Positions 43,516 through 52,655 of a stretch of 64,000 bases of DNA are shown one piece after another. The notes beneath the pieces were generated by a model. It was not told where the DNA came from, did no database searches, and saw nothing but the letters and a program-made list of their open reading frames with translations. The position numbers were made by a program, and so were the translations under genes. The stretch's first letter is position 1. Every line of letters begins with the position of its first letter. Source of the stretch: Sinorhizobium sp. B11 (lineage in GTDB: Bacteria > Pseudomonadota > Alphaproteobacteria > Rhizobiales > Rhizobiaceae); contig CP091034.1 in NCBI GenBank assembly GCA_039725955.1, forward strand, positions 248,001 to 312,000, in the 5' to 3' direction.

Positions 43516-44436
43516 TCAGGCCGGCTTGGGCCGCTTCGGGGTAAAGATCGCAATCGCCATTCCGACGCCGATCAGCTGGAGGATCGCGCCGCCGGCTTCG
43601 GGCACTGTCGGCATGCGCTGCTCGAACAGGAAGCCATAGAACAGGCCGAAGACCGTCTCCGCAACAATAAGCTGGGCGGCGAGTGCCAGCGGCAGAATAC
43701 GCGAGGCAATCATCCAGCACAGCGTGGCAAGCCACGATCCGGCAATGCCCATGACGGCCGCCCAGAGCACGAAGTGAAAGGTCTGCGCGCCGGTGAAGCT
43801 GATTGCCTCCCCGAGCGAGGTGAAGGGCAGGAGGACGACTGAGCCGATGCCGGCGCCGATCCCCTGCAGAGCGGTCCAATGCATGGCGCTTGGCGCATCC
43901 TGCGACTGCATGACCGCAGCGCTCATCATGCCATAGGTGACCCAGAGCGCCAGTCCGATCAGAGCGGCGGCGATGCCGAGCAGGATCTCGGTCTGATCGC
44001 CGGCGGATGTCGTGGCAAAGATCGAGACATTCACCCAGCCGATGCCGATGGCTATCAGGATCAGCGGTATGGCCAGCGCTCTCCAGCCAATGACCTTCTC
44101 CCTGAGATTGGCGATGATGGCAAGCAGTACGGGCATGGTGCCGATGACGAGCGGGGGGATGGCCGTGCCCGCGTAGCGCACGGCATAGGAAATACTCATG
44201 AAATAACCGACATAGCCGACGCTGCCGAGCGCGATGCCGGTCAGAACAAGCGAGCGTCGCAAGCCCGCTGGGCGAAAACGCGGATTGATCATCAGGATAA
44301 GGCTGACGACGGCAAAGAGCCCGTAGCGCGCCACCGTCAGGTCGATCGCCGTATAGGGTGCGACGACGCGCGGGGCAACGAAGCTGAGCCCCCGTAGCGC
44401 ACAGGTGGCAAGACCGCACAGGATGCCGATCAGCAT
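43516..44436 (-). CDS. DMT/EamA family transporter
   Basis: 306 residues with ten hydrophobic segments, two EamA repeats. The start follows GGAGTTTTAC. It lies 71 bp upstream of coaBC on the same strand. Compared with the other EamA gene (26899), it has a different N-terminus (LIGILCGLATCALRGLSFVA). Substrate unknown. Confidence 0.85.
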   Translation of the reverse strand: MLIGILCGLATCALRGLSFVAPRVVAPYTAIDLTVARYGLFAVVSLILMINPRFRPAGLRRSLVLTGIALGSVGYVGYFMSISYAVRYAGTAIPPLVIGTMPVLLAIIANLREKVIGWRALAIPLILIAIGIGWVNVSIFATTSAGDQTEILLGIAAALIGLALWVTYGMMSAAVMQSQDAPSAMHWTALQGIGAGIGSVVLLPFTSLGEAISFTGAQTFHFVLWAAVMGIAGSWLATLCWMIASRILPLALAAQLIVAETVFGLFYGFLFEQRMPTVPEAGGAILQLIGVGMAIAIFTPKRPKPA

Positions 44437-44600
44437 GTAAAACTCCGAAGAGACGAGGCGAGGCTCCGACAGGAAAGGGGTAGGGAGCGGTCACGCGGAA
44501 AGATGTTCCTAGCCGATATGCCCTATCGGGCGTCGAAACAAGGCCTGTCTGCGACATCCGGATGATAGTCGGAACGCAGATCGCGAATTGCTGCGCTGGT

Positions 44601-44617
44601 GTCACTAATCATGTGAC
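44601..44617. promoter_or_regulatory. Short inverted repeat upstream of the NmrA-like gene
   Basis: GTCAC (44601-44605) and GTGAC (44613-44617) with a 7-nt spacer, 68 bp upstream of the NmrA-like start and in the gap to the divergent exporter. A regulator site is possible; short arms make this weak. Confidence 0.3.
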
Positions 44618-44684
44618 GTAAGCGCACTTCAGTCAAAGATGGCGCATCGGCATAGTGGGCCAACCCCAGTAAAGGAGTTGCCCC

Positions 44685-45563
44685 ATGTTTGCTGTAACAG
44701 GAATGACAGGTCAGGTCGGCGCCGCTGTTGCCGATCATCTGCTGAAGGATGGCGCCGAGGTTCGCGCGGTCGTAAGAAACCCCGAAAAGGCCGCCGGCTG
44801 GAAGGAACGGGACTGCGATATTGCTGTCGCCGACATGAATGACGCGATATCTCTGACATCGGCGTTCAGAGGCGCCGAAGGCGTCTTTCTCGTCATCCCA
44901 CCGCTTTTCGATCCCACACCGGGTTTTCCGGAGGTGAAAGGCATGCTGGCAACCTTGAAGACCGCGCTCGAGGCGGCGCGGCCAGAAAAACTTGTCTGCT
45001 TGTCGACCGTCGGCGCACAGGCGAAACAGCCGAACCTGTTGAGCCAGCTGGGCATCGTGGAGAAGGAGCTTTCGACGCTCTCCATCCCGGTCGCTTTCCT
45101 GCGCGCTGCCTGGTTCATGGAAAACGCTGCCTGGGATGTGGCACCAGCCCGCGAAAGCGGCATCATTCCAAGCTTCCTTCAGCCTCTCGACCGCACCGTG
45201 CCGATGATTGCAGTTGATGATATCGGCGCGCTCGGTGCGAAGATGCTGCGTGAAGACTGGCAGGGCGTACGCGTTGAAGAGCTGGAAGCCCGCGAGCGCG
45301 TCAGCCCGGCCATGATCGCGGCAGCCTTTGCCAAGGCGCTTGGCAAACCGGTATCCGCGCAAATCGTGCCGCGTGAGAGCTGGGAGGAACTGTTCCGGAC
45401 CCAGGGCATGATGAACCCAGAGCCACGGATGCGCATGCTCGATGGTTTCAACGAGGGCTGGATCGATTTCGAGGGCGGCCGCGAGAAATCGCTGAAGGGC
45501 ACGACGACGATCGAAACGGCGATCCGCCGTCTCGTCACCGCGGCCTTTGCTCGATACCTCTGA
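44685..45563 (+). CDS. NmrA-like NAD(P)-binding protein
   Basis: 292 residues. The N-terminal loop TGMTGQVGAAVADHLL binds NAD(P), as in the NmrA/HSCARG atypical SDR group. These proteins act as quinone or nitrogen-redox sensors or as reductases; there is no YxxxK. The start follows AAAGGAG. It converges with an SDR gene with a 15-bp gap. Confidence 0.85.
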   Translation: MFAVTGMTGQVGAAVADHLLKDGAEVRAVVRNPEKAAGWKERDCDIAVADMNDAISLTSAFRGAEGVFLVIPPLFDPTPGFPEVKGMLATLKTALEAARPEKLVCLSTVGAQAKQPNLLSQLGIVEKELSTLSIPVAFLRAAWFMENAAWDVAPARESGIIPSFLQPLDRTVPMIAVDDIGALGAKMLREDWQGVRVEELEARERVSPAMIAAAFAKALGKPVSAQIVPRESWEELFRTQGMMNPEPRMRMLDGFNEGWIDFEGGREKSLKGTTTIETAIRRLVTAAFARYL

Positions 45564-45578
45564 TGTGCAGGAGAAATC

Positions 45579-46328
45579 TCAGAGGTTGCTCATGCCGCCG
45601 TCGATGATGAGTTCGCTGCCGACGATATATGCAGCCTCGTCAGAGGCGAAGAACACGATGGTCTTGGCGACTTCGCTGACATCGCCGAAGCGGCCGGCCG
45701 GGATCTGCGACTGGATATGGGAAGCCATCGCCTTGGAATCGGCTTCCGACATGCCGAGCTTGTCATAGAGCGGTGTAGAGATGGGGCCGGGACTGATGGC
45801 ATTGACGCGGATGCCGCGACCGATCAATTCACCTGACAGCGTCTTGGCCAGCGTCAGCAGCGCGCCCTTCGTCAGCGAGTAGACACTCGAATTCGGCATG
45901 CCGATATGGGCGTTGATCGAGGTGTTCAGCACGATCGAAGCCTTCTTCGAGAAAATCGGCAGCAGAGCCTGGATCAGGAAGTAGGGGCCTTTGACATTGA
46001 TCGCGAAGGACTTGTCGAAAGCCGCTTCGCTCCAGCTCTCGACCGGGCCGAACTCCGCGATACCGGCATTGACGAAGAGAATGTCGAGCGTGCCGAAAGC
46101 GTTCTTTACCGTTTCGGCAACCCCAGCCTGACGGGCGACATTGCCGGCATCGGCCTGGATGGCGAGAACCTTGTCGCCGAATTCCGCGCGGGCGGCGTCG
46201 ACGCTTTTGGCGCTGCTGCCGGTAATGGCGACGCGAGCGCCTTCGGCGATGAACTGGCGGGCGGTTTCAAGGCCGATACCGCTGGTGCCGCCGGTAATCA
46301 GGGCTGTCTTGTTTGCAAGGCGAGTCAT
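45579..46328 (-). CDS. Short-chain dehydrogenase/reductase
   Basis: 249 residues from ATG 46328 (AGGGGAATAGGAC upstream). Classical SDR: TGGTSGIG (cofactor), NAG, SINAH with the catalytic Ser, Y-S-L-T-K as YxxxK, and SPGPISTP. Substrate unknown. It is followed upstream by a second SDR gene on the same strand, whose LysR regulator may govern both. Confidence 0.9.
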   Translation of the reverse strand: MTRLANKTALITGGTSGIGLETARQFIAEGARVAITGSSAKSVDAARAEFGDKVLAIQADAGNVARQAGVAETVKNAFGTLDILFVNAGIAEFGPVESWSEAAFDKSFAINVKGPYFLIQALLPIFSKKASIVLNTSINAHIGMPNSSVYSLTKGALLTLAKTLSGELIGRGIRVNAISPGPISTPLYDKLGMSEADSKAMASHIQSQIPAGRFGDVSEVAKTIVFFASDEAAYIVGSELIIDGGMSNL

Positions 46329-46447
46329 TGTCCTATTCCCCTGGATATCTGGGATGATGATGGGATCATGCGGGAGGAAGGCCGGCGCGATAACCCGCTG
46401 TTTTCGGCAGAAATCATCAACTGCAGCGGATAATCGCACCATAGCCG

Positions 46448-47212
46448 TCAGGTGCGGGTGATCGAGGCGCCGCCATCAACCAGCGTCGCGGTGCCGGTGA
46501 CGAAGCTTGCATCGTCGGATGCGAGATACAGCACCGACCGGGCCAGTTCTTCCGGCGCTGCAACGCGTTTCAGCGCATGCAGGTTGGTGATGAAGGCCTG
46601 CTTGTCCGACGTATCGTTCATCTCGCGATACATGTCCGTATCGACGGCACCCGGCAGGATCGCGTTGACGCGAATGTTCTGCGGGCCGTATTCGGCGGCG
46701 AGCGCCTGTGTGAGGCCGATGAGGCCGGACTTGCTGGCGGCATAGGCCGCAACGCCGGGGAAAGCGAAGCTGTAGCCGACGAAGGTCGAAGTGAAGACGA
46801 CCGAGCCGCCACCGTGCTTGACCATTTCGGCGATCTGGTGCTTGGCAGCAAGGAACGAAGCCGTCAGGTTGATCGCCAGCGCATCGCTGAAGCCCGCTCC
46901 GGAGACGTCGGTGCTCGGGCCTGCTTCGCCGAGCGTGCCGGCATTGTTGAAGGCGATATCGAGCTTGCCGTAGTTCTGGACGGCGGCTGCGACCAGCGCC
47001 TTGTGATAGTCTTCCGAGCGGACGTCGCCGGCCACGGCAACAGCATCGCCACCGGCAGCCTTGATTTCCGCAACCAGGCTTTCAAGCTCGGCCTGGCGGC
47101 GGGCACCGACGACGACCTTGGCGCCTTCGGCGGCAAAAAGCTTGGCAGTCACACGACCGATGCCCGAGCTTGCGCCGGTAACGATTGCCACTTTGTTGAT
47201 CAGACGATTCAT
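46448..47212 (-). CDS. Short-chain dehydrogenase/reductase (divergent from LysR)
   Basis: 254 residues from ATG 47212 (CAGGAGATGG upstream). Classical SDR: TGASSGIG, NNAGTLGE, Ser in VVFTSTF, and YAASKSG as the YxxxK motif. Substrate unknown. The divergent LysR gene at 47355 is its likely regulator. Confidence 0.9.
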   Translation of the reverse strand: MNRLINKVAIVTGASSGIGRVTAKLFAAEGAKVVVGARRQAELESLVAEIKAAGGDAVAVAGDVRSEDYHKALVAAAVQNYGKLDIAFNNAGTLGEAGPSTDVSGAGFSDALAINLTASFLAAKHQIAEMVKHGGGSVVFTSTFVGYSFAFPGVAAYAASKSGLIGLTQALAAEYGPQNIRVNAILPGAVDTDMYREMNDTSDKQAFITNLHALKRVAAPEELARSVLYLASDDASFVTGTATLVDGGASITRT

Positions 47213-47286
47213 AGTTCCATCTCCTGAGTCTGGGTTGGATCGGCGACGCCGTCCCGTTTCGATGACTGGAAGATGGCATTCTTCTT

Positions 47287-47339
47287 TCGTTCGGATTAGT
47301 CTCCCGATCACGGAGTTCGAATTCGGAAAAGCCGAACGA
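47287..47339. promoter_or_regulatory. Dispersed inverted repeat between SDR and LysR genes
   Basis: TCGTTCGG (47287-47294) is repeated inverted as CCGAACGA (47332-47339), 37 bp apart, about half an SDR-LysR promoter length. Between them is CGAATTCG. LysR regulators often bind two separated half sites at divergent promoters. Confidence 0.4.
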
Positions 47340-47354
47340 TGATAGAGCCAAACG

Positions 47355-48260
47355 ATGATGAAGATTGAGGGGATAGCGGCTTTCGTCGCCGTAGTGGAGG
47401 CAGGTTCTGTCAGCGAAGCCGCGCGGCGGTTGCGCCTGTCGAAGTCGGTTGTCAGCGAACGGCTGGCCGAGCTGGAAAAGACGCTGGGCGCCATGCTCGT
47501 CCACCGCACAACGCGCAAGCTTACCGTGACCGAGGATGGGGCAGCCTTTATGGAGCGCGCCGGGCGCATCGTCCGCGAGATGGAGGATGCCGAGGCAGAT
47601 ATGGCCGAACGTCGCGGCACACTCTCCGGTCCGCTGCGCATCGCAGCACCCGTGAGCTTCGGCCGCCTGCATCTCGGTCCTGCGCTCTACCCATTTTTGA
47701 AGGCGCATCCGCGGATCGCTCTCACGCTCGATATGGACGACAGGCGCGTCGATCCCGCCTCGGACGGCTATGACGCCATCATCCGCCACGGTGCCATCGC
47801 CGATTCACGGCTGGTCGCCTGGAAGCTTGCCCGCAGCCGCCGGCTGCTGGTCGCCTCACCCGACTATGTCGAACACCACGGAACGCCGGCTTCGTTGTCC
47901 GATCTCAACGGCCATCGCGGTATTTTCTATACCAATCGCGGCGCTGCGGATTGGCGCTTCCAGACAGAGGAGGGCACCGTCGTCATCCGCGCGATGCTCG
48001 GTCTCGGCATCAATAACGGCGATATGCTGCATGATGCTGCGATCGAGGGCCTCGGCATCGCGCTGCTGCCGACCTTCATCGCTGGTCCCGCCATACGCGA
48101 GGGACGACTCATGGAAATCGACGTCGGCGCCAAGCCCGAACCGGAATTCATCTACATGGCTCATCCCGAAGGCCGAAATCCTTCCGCCAAGCTGCGCGCC
48201 ATCGCCGATCATCTGAAAAAGACGTTTGGTGATCCGCCCTATTGGGATCCGGATTGCTAG
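47355..48260 (+). CDS. LysR family transcriptional regulator (divergent from SDR)
   Basis: 301 residues. Helix-turn-helix VSEAARRLRLSKSVVSERLAELE (seen as AARRLRLSKSVVSERL) and a LysR substrate domain of the CrgA/DsdC-like clade. The divergent SDR gene suggests control of that gene. It ends 4 bp into the convergent LysR gene that follows. Confidence 0.9.
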   Translation: MMKIEGIAAFVAVVEAGSVSEAARRLRLSKSVVSERLAELEKTLGAMLVHRTTRKLTVTEDGAAFMERAGRIVREMEDAEADMAERRGTLSGPLRIAAPVSFGRLHLGPALYPFLKAHPRIALTLDMDDRRVDPASDGYDAIIRHGAIADSRLVAWKLARSRRLLVASPDYVEHHGTPASLSDLNGHRGIFYTNRGAADWRFQTEEGTVVIRAMLGLGINNGDMLHDAAIEGLGIALLPTFIAGPAIREGRLMEIDVGAKPEPEFIYMAHPEGRNPSAKLRAIADHLKKTFGDPPYWDPDC

Positions 48261-49132
48261 TTCAGAAGGCTCATCAGGTTTTCGGTCACGGGAGAACGCT
48301 GGCTGCGCAGCACCGCAAGCGCCAGCCGCGCCACGGCGGGCGGGCCTTCGATCGGCCGGTACGCAACACCGGCAAGTTTGATCTGTGAAATCGACGCTGG
48401 AACGATCGATACACCGAGATCGGCTGCAACGAGGTTGACGACCGAGGAAATTTGCGGTGCCTCCTGAGCGACCTTCAACTCAAATCCCGCCTCGCGGCAG
48501 GCCCGCACCACGTCATCATATAGGCTGAGGCCAACGAGACGCGGGAAAAGAATGAATGGCTCCTTCGCCAGCAGAGCCAGCGGTAACGTCTTTCGTTTTG
48601 CCAGCGCGTGGCTTGCCGGCAGGGCGACGACCATTGGTTCATCCGGCAGGCGCTTCAGCCTGATGCCATCGGGATCGTCGCGGCCGGGGCGGAAGAAGGT
48701 CGCATCCAGTTCGCCATGTTGCAGCTTCTGCATCAGGCCTAGCGTGTTCATTTCCGTCAGTGACAACTGCACATCCGGCCAGCGGGCCTGAAAGCGGCGG
48801 ATCGTCGTGCTGACCACGGGGTTAAAGGCGGAGGAGGCGGTGAAGCCGAGCGACAACCGGCCAGTCTCGCCGCGATTGGCGCTTTGCGCCGCCAGCCGTG
48901 CTTTCTCGGCTGCCGCGAGCGACGCTTTCGCTTCCGGCAGAAAGGCGGCGCCGGCTGCGGTCAATTCCGCCCCGTGCGGCACGCGATGGAAGAGCATGGC
49001 GCCGATTTCGGTTTCAAGATCCCGGATCTGCTGGCTGAGCGGCGGCTGGCCGATGCCGAGGCGCGCAGCCGCCCTCGTGAAATTGCCCTCTTCCGCCACC
49101 GCCAGAAAATACCTGAGATGCCGCAGCTCCAT
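48257..49132 (-). CDS. LysR family transcriptional regulator (divergent from MFS exporter)
   Basis: 291 residues from ATG 49132 (MELRHLRYFLAVAEEGNF), the usual start of this subgroup (BenM/CatM-like). Helix-turn-helix RAAARLGIGQPPLSQQI. Divergent from the MFS gene at 49224, which it likely controls. Effector unknown. Confidence 0.9.
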   Translation of the reverse strand: MELRHLRYFLAVAEEGNFTRAAARLGIGQPPLSQQIRDLETEIGAMLFHRVPHGAELTAAGAAFLPEAKASLAAAEKARLAAQSANRGETGRLSLGFTASSAFNPVVSTTIRRFQARWPDVQLSLTEMNTLGLMQKLQHGELDATFFRPGRDDPDGIRLKRLPDEPMVVALPASHALAKRKTLPLALLAKEPFILFPRLVGLSLYDDVVRACREAGFELKVAQEAPQISSVVNLVAADLGVSIVPASISQIKLAGVAYRPIEGPPAVARLALAVLRSQRSPVTENLMSLLN

Positions 49133-49223
49133 TGCTATCTCCAAAAGCTATCAAGAACGCCTGTCTCATATATTGGACAAATGGAGGCGATCTGACTAGA
49201 TCGGGAGGCAGGAAGGAATGATA

Positions 49224-50477
49224 ATGTCCGACTCTGCAATCCAAGACGTCGCCGGCCTTGAAACGACCGAAGAAAACCACCGGAAACACTATCTCACGCG
49301 TGGCACCGGCGCTTATCGCCGCGCCAGCCTGGCACTCTTCCTCTCGGGTTTCGCCACCTTCTCGCTGCTCTACTGCGTGCAGCCGCTCCTGCCGATCTTC
49401 TCGCAGGAATTTGCCGTCAGCCCGGCTGAAAGTTCGCTGTCGCTGTCCCTCTCCACCGGCTTCCTGGCGATCGCCATCGTCTGTGCCGCTGCCGTCTCCG
49501 AAGGGCTTGGCCGGCGCAGCCTCATGTCGATTTCGCTGGTTGGGGCCGCCGTGCTGACGATCGCCACCGCCTTTGCACCGAACTGGCATCTGATGCTGAT
49601 TATCCGCGCGCTGCAGGGCTTCGTTCTGGGCGGGGTTCCGGCCGTTGCCATGGCCTATCTCGCGGAGGAGATCGACCCGCGCGGTCTCGGCGCCACCATG
49701 GGTCTCTATGTCGGCGGCACGGCCTTCGGCGGCATGTCGGGCCGGGTGCTGACGGGTATCTTCGCCGAATATCTTTCCTGGCGACCGGCCCTGTTCCTGA
49801 TCGGCGCCATCGGCCTGGCCGCCGCGATCGGCTTCATTGCTCTACTGCCGCCCTCGCGCAATTTCGTGCGCCGCGCCGGCTTCGATCCGCAATTTCATCT
49901 GAAGGCGTGGTCCGGACACCTCAGCAACCCGGCGCTACCCTTCATCTTCATGATCGCCTTTTTCGCGATGGGTTCCTTCGTAACGATCTACAACTATGCC
50001 GGCTTCCGCCTCGTGGCACCTCCCTATGATCTCAACCAGACCGAACTCGGCTTGATCTTCACGGTCTACCTCTTCGGTATCGGCGCGTCCTCGGTCGGCG
50101 GCATCCTTGGCGACAGGCTCGGCCATTCTACGGTGCTGCTGGCGGGTATCGTCATCACTGCAGCAGGCTGTGCTCTGACGCTTTCGGCCTCGCTGCCGCT
50201 GATCATCACCGGCATCATCGTACTGACCAGCGGCTTCTTCATGACGCATTCGGTAGCAAGCGGTCTGGTGGGCAAACTTGCTGCCGGCACCAAGGGTCAC
50301 GCCTCCTCGCTCTACATGCTCGCCTATTACATCGGCTCGAGCGTCATGGGCTCTGCCGGCGGATGGTTCTGGGCGGTGGAGGGATGGTCTGCGATCGTGA
50401 TTTTCACGCTGACGATGATGGCGCTCGCGTTTCTGTCCGCGCTGACCGCGCGCCGTCTCGCCCGTCTCCTCCCTTGA
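49224..50477 (+). CDS. MFS transporter (YnfM-like)
   Basis: 417 residues with 12 hydrophobic segments. AGGAAGG precedes two ATGs; the second (49224) has the better spacing. YCVQPLLPIF in the first membrane helix is typical of the YnfM/arabinose-efflux-like group. Divergent LysR regulator. Substrate unknown; drug or organic acid export is possible. Confidence 0.88.
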   Translation: MSDSAIQDVAGLETTEENHRKHYLTRGTGAYRRASLALFLSGFATFSLLYCVQPLLPIFSQEFAVSPAESSLSLSLSTGFLAIAIVCAAAVSEGLGRRSLMSISLVGAAVLTIATAFAPNWHLMLIIRALQGFVLGGVPAVAMAYLAEEIDPRGLGATMGLYVGGTAFGGMSGRVLTGIFAEYLSWRPALFLIGAIGLAAAIGFIALLPPSRNFVRRAGFDPQFHLKAWSGHLSNPALPFIFMIAFFAMGSFVTIYNYAGFRLVAPPYDLNQTELGLIFTVYLFGIGASSVGGILGDRLGHSTVLLAGIVITAAGCALTLSASLPLIITGIIVLTSGFFMTHSVASGLVGKLAAGTKGHASSLYMLAYYIGSSVMGSAGGWFWAVEGWSAIVIFTLTMMALAFLSALTARRLARLLP

Positions 50478-50517
50478 CTTCCGCCCTGCGACGACTAATT
50501 TAACTTCTAGGTTAAAT
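50474..50517 (+). promoter_or_regulatory. Promoter with overlapping operator upstream of the GFA gene
   Basis: TTGACT (50474-50479) as -35 is followed at 16-17-bp spacing by TAATTT/AATTTA. The perfect dyad ATTTAAC-TTCTAG-GTTAAAT (50498-50517) overlaps the -10 region, the usual arrangement for a repressor. The controlling regulator is not adjacent. Confidence 0.6.
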
Positions 50518-50535
50518 ACGAGTCGGAGGACCACC

Positions 50536-50937
50536 TTGAAGAAAATCTATCATGGAAGCTGCCATTGCGGCGCCGTTGCCTATGAAGCCGGGCTCGATCT
50601 TTCGGCAGGCACTTTCAAGTGCAATTGTTCGATCTGCCGCAAGAAGCGCAGCTGGCTGGCTGTTGTGCAGACCGATGACTTCCGGCTGGTTTCGGGCGGT
50701 GACCGGCTGCGCAAATATCAGTTCGCTTCCGGCTCGATCCAGCATCTCTTCTGCGAAAATTGCGGCGTGGCTTCCTTTGCCCGCAATGACAATGAGACGA
50801 TCGGCCCCTTCATCGCCGTCGCCGTCAGCTGCCTTGACGACGCCAGCGCAGAAGAGCTTGCCGCCGCCCCGATCGCCTATTTCGACGGCATGCATGATCG
50901 TTATGACGCAGCACCTGCCGAAACGCGGCATCTTTGA
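50536..50937 (+). CDS. GFA (glutathione-dependent formaldehyde-activating-like) family protein
   Basis: 133 residues from TTG 50536, preceded by GGAGGA. Zinc sites of the GFA/Mss4-like fold are seen: GSCHCGAV, CNCSICRKK and FCENCGV. Members bind zinc and sometimes glutathione; the formaldehyde role is disputed. Expression looks regulated by the upstream palindrome. It converges with the ergothioneine-type operon, with a 9-bp gap. Confidence 0.88.
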   Translation: MKKIYHGSCHCGAVAYEAGLDLSAGTFKCNCSICRKKRSWLAVVQTDDFRLVSGGDRLRKYQFASGSIQHLFCENCGVASFARNDNETIGPFIAVAVSCLDDASAEELAAAPIAYFDGMHDRYDAAPAETRHL

Positions 50938-50946
50938 CGGCGGCTG

Positions 50947-52608
50947 TCAGCCAAGCCGGATATAGGGCACGTCCTTCTTCGCCACCTCGTCCAGCGCCTC
51001 TTCATAACCGGCATCGGCATAACGCATGACGCCGAGTGCCGTATCGTTGGTCAGCGAATGGTCGAGCCGTTCATCGGCGGCATCAGAGCCATCGGCAACG
51101 ACGGTCACGCCGCAGCTCGTCATGTAACCGGCATAACCGCCGCCACCGGAATGGACGACGACGAGATCGGCCATCGAGGAGCAGAGCATCATCGCGTCGA
51201 TGAGCGGCCAGTCGGCGATGGCATCGGAGCCATCCTTCATGCGTTCCGTCATGATGTTCGGATGCGCCATGGCGCCGGCATCGAGATGGTCGCGCGAGAA
51301 GGCGATCGGTCCCTTGAGTTCGCCATTGGCGACCAGTTCGTTGACGCGGCGCGCCAGCGCCGTGCGCTCGCCATGGCCGAGCCAGGCAATACGCGCCGGC
51401 AGCCCCTCGAAGGGAATATGCTCGCGCGCCAGGCGGATCCAGTTGGTGATGATCTTGTTGTCGGGAAACATCTCCAGGAGCAGGTCGTCGATGCGGGCGA
51501 TATCGCTCTCCTCACCGGAAAGGGCCATCCAACGGAACGGGCCGATGGCGCGGGCAAAGAGCGGGCGCAGATAGGCTTCGGTAAAGATCGGGATGTCGAA
51601 AGCATTGGCAACGCCACCCTCGCGGGCCTGCGTACGGATGAGATTGCCATTGTCGAAGACTTCAGCGCCGCGCTTCTGGAATTCCAGCATAGCGGTGACG
51701 TGCTCGACGATCGAGGCACGGCTGGCAGCCATCAACTGGCCCTGGCCATCGTCGCGCAGTCCCTTCACCTGATCGATGCTCATGCCCTTCGGCACATAGC
51801 CATAGACAAGGTCATGCGCCGAGGTCTGGTCGGTGACGATATCGGGCACGATGCCACGCCGGGCAATTTCCGGATAGATCTCAGCGGCGTTGCCAACGAG
51901 CCCGACGGAAAGCGCCCGCTTGTCCTTGACCGCGGCATCGATCATCGCGAGCGCGCTGTCGAGATCGGGCGCGATCTCCTGCAGATAACCGATCTGCTGG
52001 CGCTTGCGGGCGCGTTCCGGATCGATGTCGATGCAGAGGATGGCAGCGCCGGCCATGCGGCCCGCCAGCGGCTGCGCCCCACCCATGCCGCCAAGCCCTG
52101 CCGTCAACACGAAGCGCCCCTGGAGATCACCGCCGAATCGACGCTCGGCAATGCGCATGAAGATTTCGTAGGTGCCCTGAATGACGCCCTGGCTGCCGAT
52201 ATATTGCCAAGCGCCGGCCGTCAGCCCGCCCCAGCAGATCAGCCCCTTGCGTTGCAGCTCGTAGAAGACCTCGGCCTTCGCCCACTGGCCGACAATGTTG
52301 CAATTTGCCATGATGACGAGCGGCGCCTTGGCATGGGTCTTCACGAGGCCAATCGGCTTGCCGGACTGAATGAGCAACGTCTGATCCTCGTCCATTTCGG
52401 TGAGCGCCTTGACGATGCCCCGATGCGCTGCCCAGTTGCGCGCCGCCTTACCGAGAGCTGCATAGACGACGAGATTGTCAGGGTCTTCGCCGACCGAGAG
52501 AACGTTTTCCAGAAGCCGCAGCAACGCCTCTTGCCGCCAGCCCCTGGCACGTAGCTCCGGTCCGCCGGGAATCGGAAATTTCGGATGGCGTGGATTGGCC
52601 TTCGGCAT
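50947..52608 (-). CDS. Urocanase-family protein, probable thiourocanate hydratase
   Basis: 553 residues from ATG 52608 (GACGAGGAAC upstream; matches the usual urocanase length). A GTG at 52659 overlapping the preceding stop is an alternative. The NAD loop GLGGMGGAQPLAG (171-183) and GRD/HLD-type segments show the urocanase fold. Several motifs differ from HutU: the Cys of RICW is Ala (RIAW, 406-409), IHHGGGVGMGY reads VHSGGGGYAGY (485-495), and YGG reads YAA (49-51). With the neighbours this suggests hydration of thiourocanate, not urocanate. It is the last gene of the operon. Confidence 0.82.
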   Translation of the reverse strand: MPKANPRHPKFPIPGGPELRARGWRQEALLRLLENVLSVGEDPDNLVVYAALGKAARNWAAHRGIVKALTEMDEDQTLLIQSGKPIGLVKTHAKAPLVIMANCNIVGQWAKAEVFYELQRKGLICWGGLTAGAWQYIGSQGVIQGTYEIFMRIAERRFGGDLQGRFVLTAGLGGMGGAQPLAGRMAGAAILCIDIDPERARKRQQIGYLQEIAPDLDSALAMIDAAVKDKRALSVGLVGNAAEIYPEIARRGIVPDIVTDQTSAHDLVYGYVPKGMSIDQVKGLRDDGQGQLMAASRASIVEHVTAMLEFQKRGAEVFDNGNLIRTQAREGGVANAFDIPIFTEAYLRPLFARAIGPFRWMALSGEESDIARIDDLLLEMFPDNKIITNWIRLAREHIPFEGLPARIAWLGHGERTALARRVNELVANGELKGPIAFSRDHLDAGAMAHPNIMTERMKDGSDAIADWPLIDAMMLCSSMADLVVVHSGGGGYAGYMTSCGVTVVADGSDAADERLDHSLTNDTALGVMRYADAGYEEALDEVAKKDVPYIRLG

Positions 52609-52655
52609 CTTGGGTTCCTCGTCTTTCGTCGTCGGCACATGCAGCACCGGTTCAT

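Noticed and set aside
43445..44605. Open frame upstream of coaBC in the same phase, which would make a 790-residue protein
   Set aside because: This part overlaps the exporter gene at 43516-44436 in another phase and translates to a low-complexity His/Arg/Ala-rich sequence. It stays open only because of the GC bias. The coaBC ATG at 43444 gives the normal protein length.
51058..52554. Long plus-strand open frame of 498 codons
   Set aside because: Antisense to the urocanase-like gene; no ribosome binding site or recognised motif.
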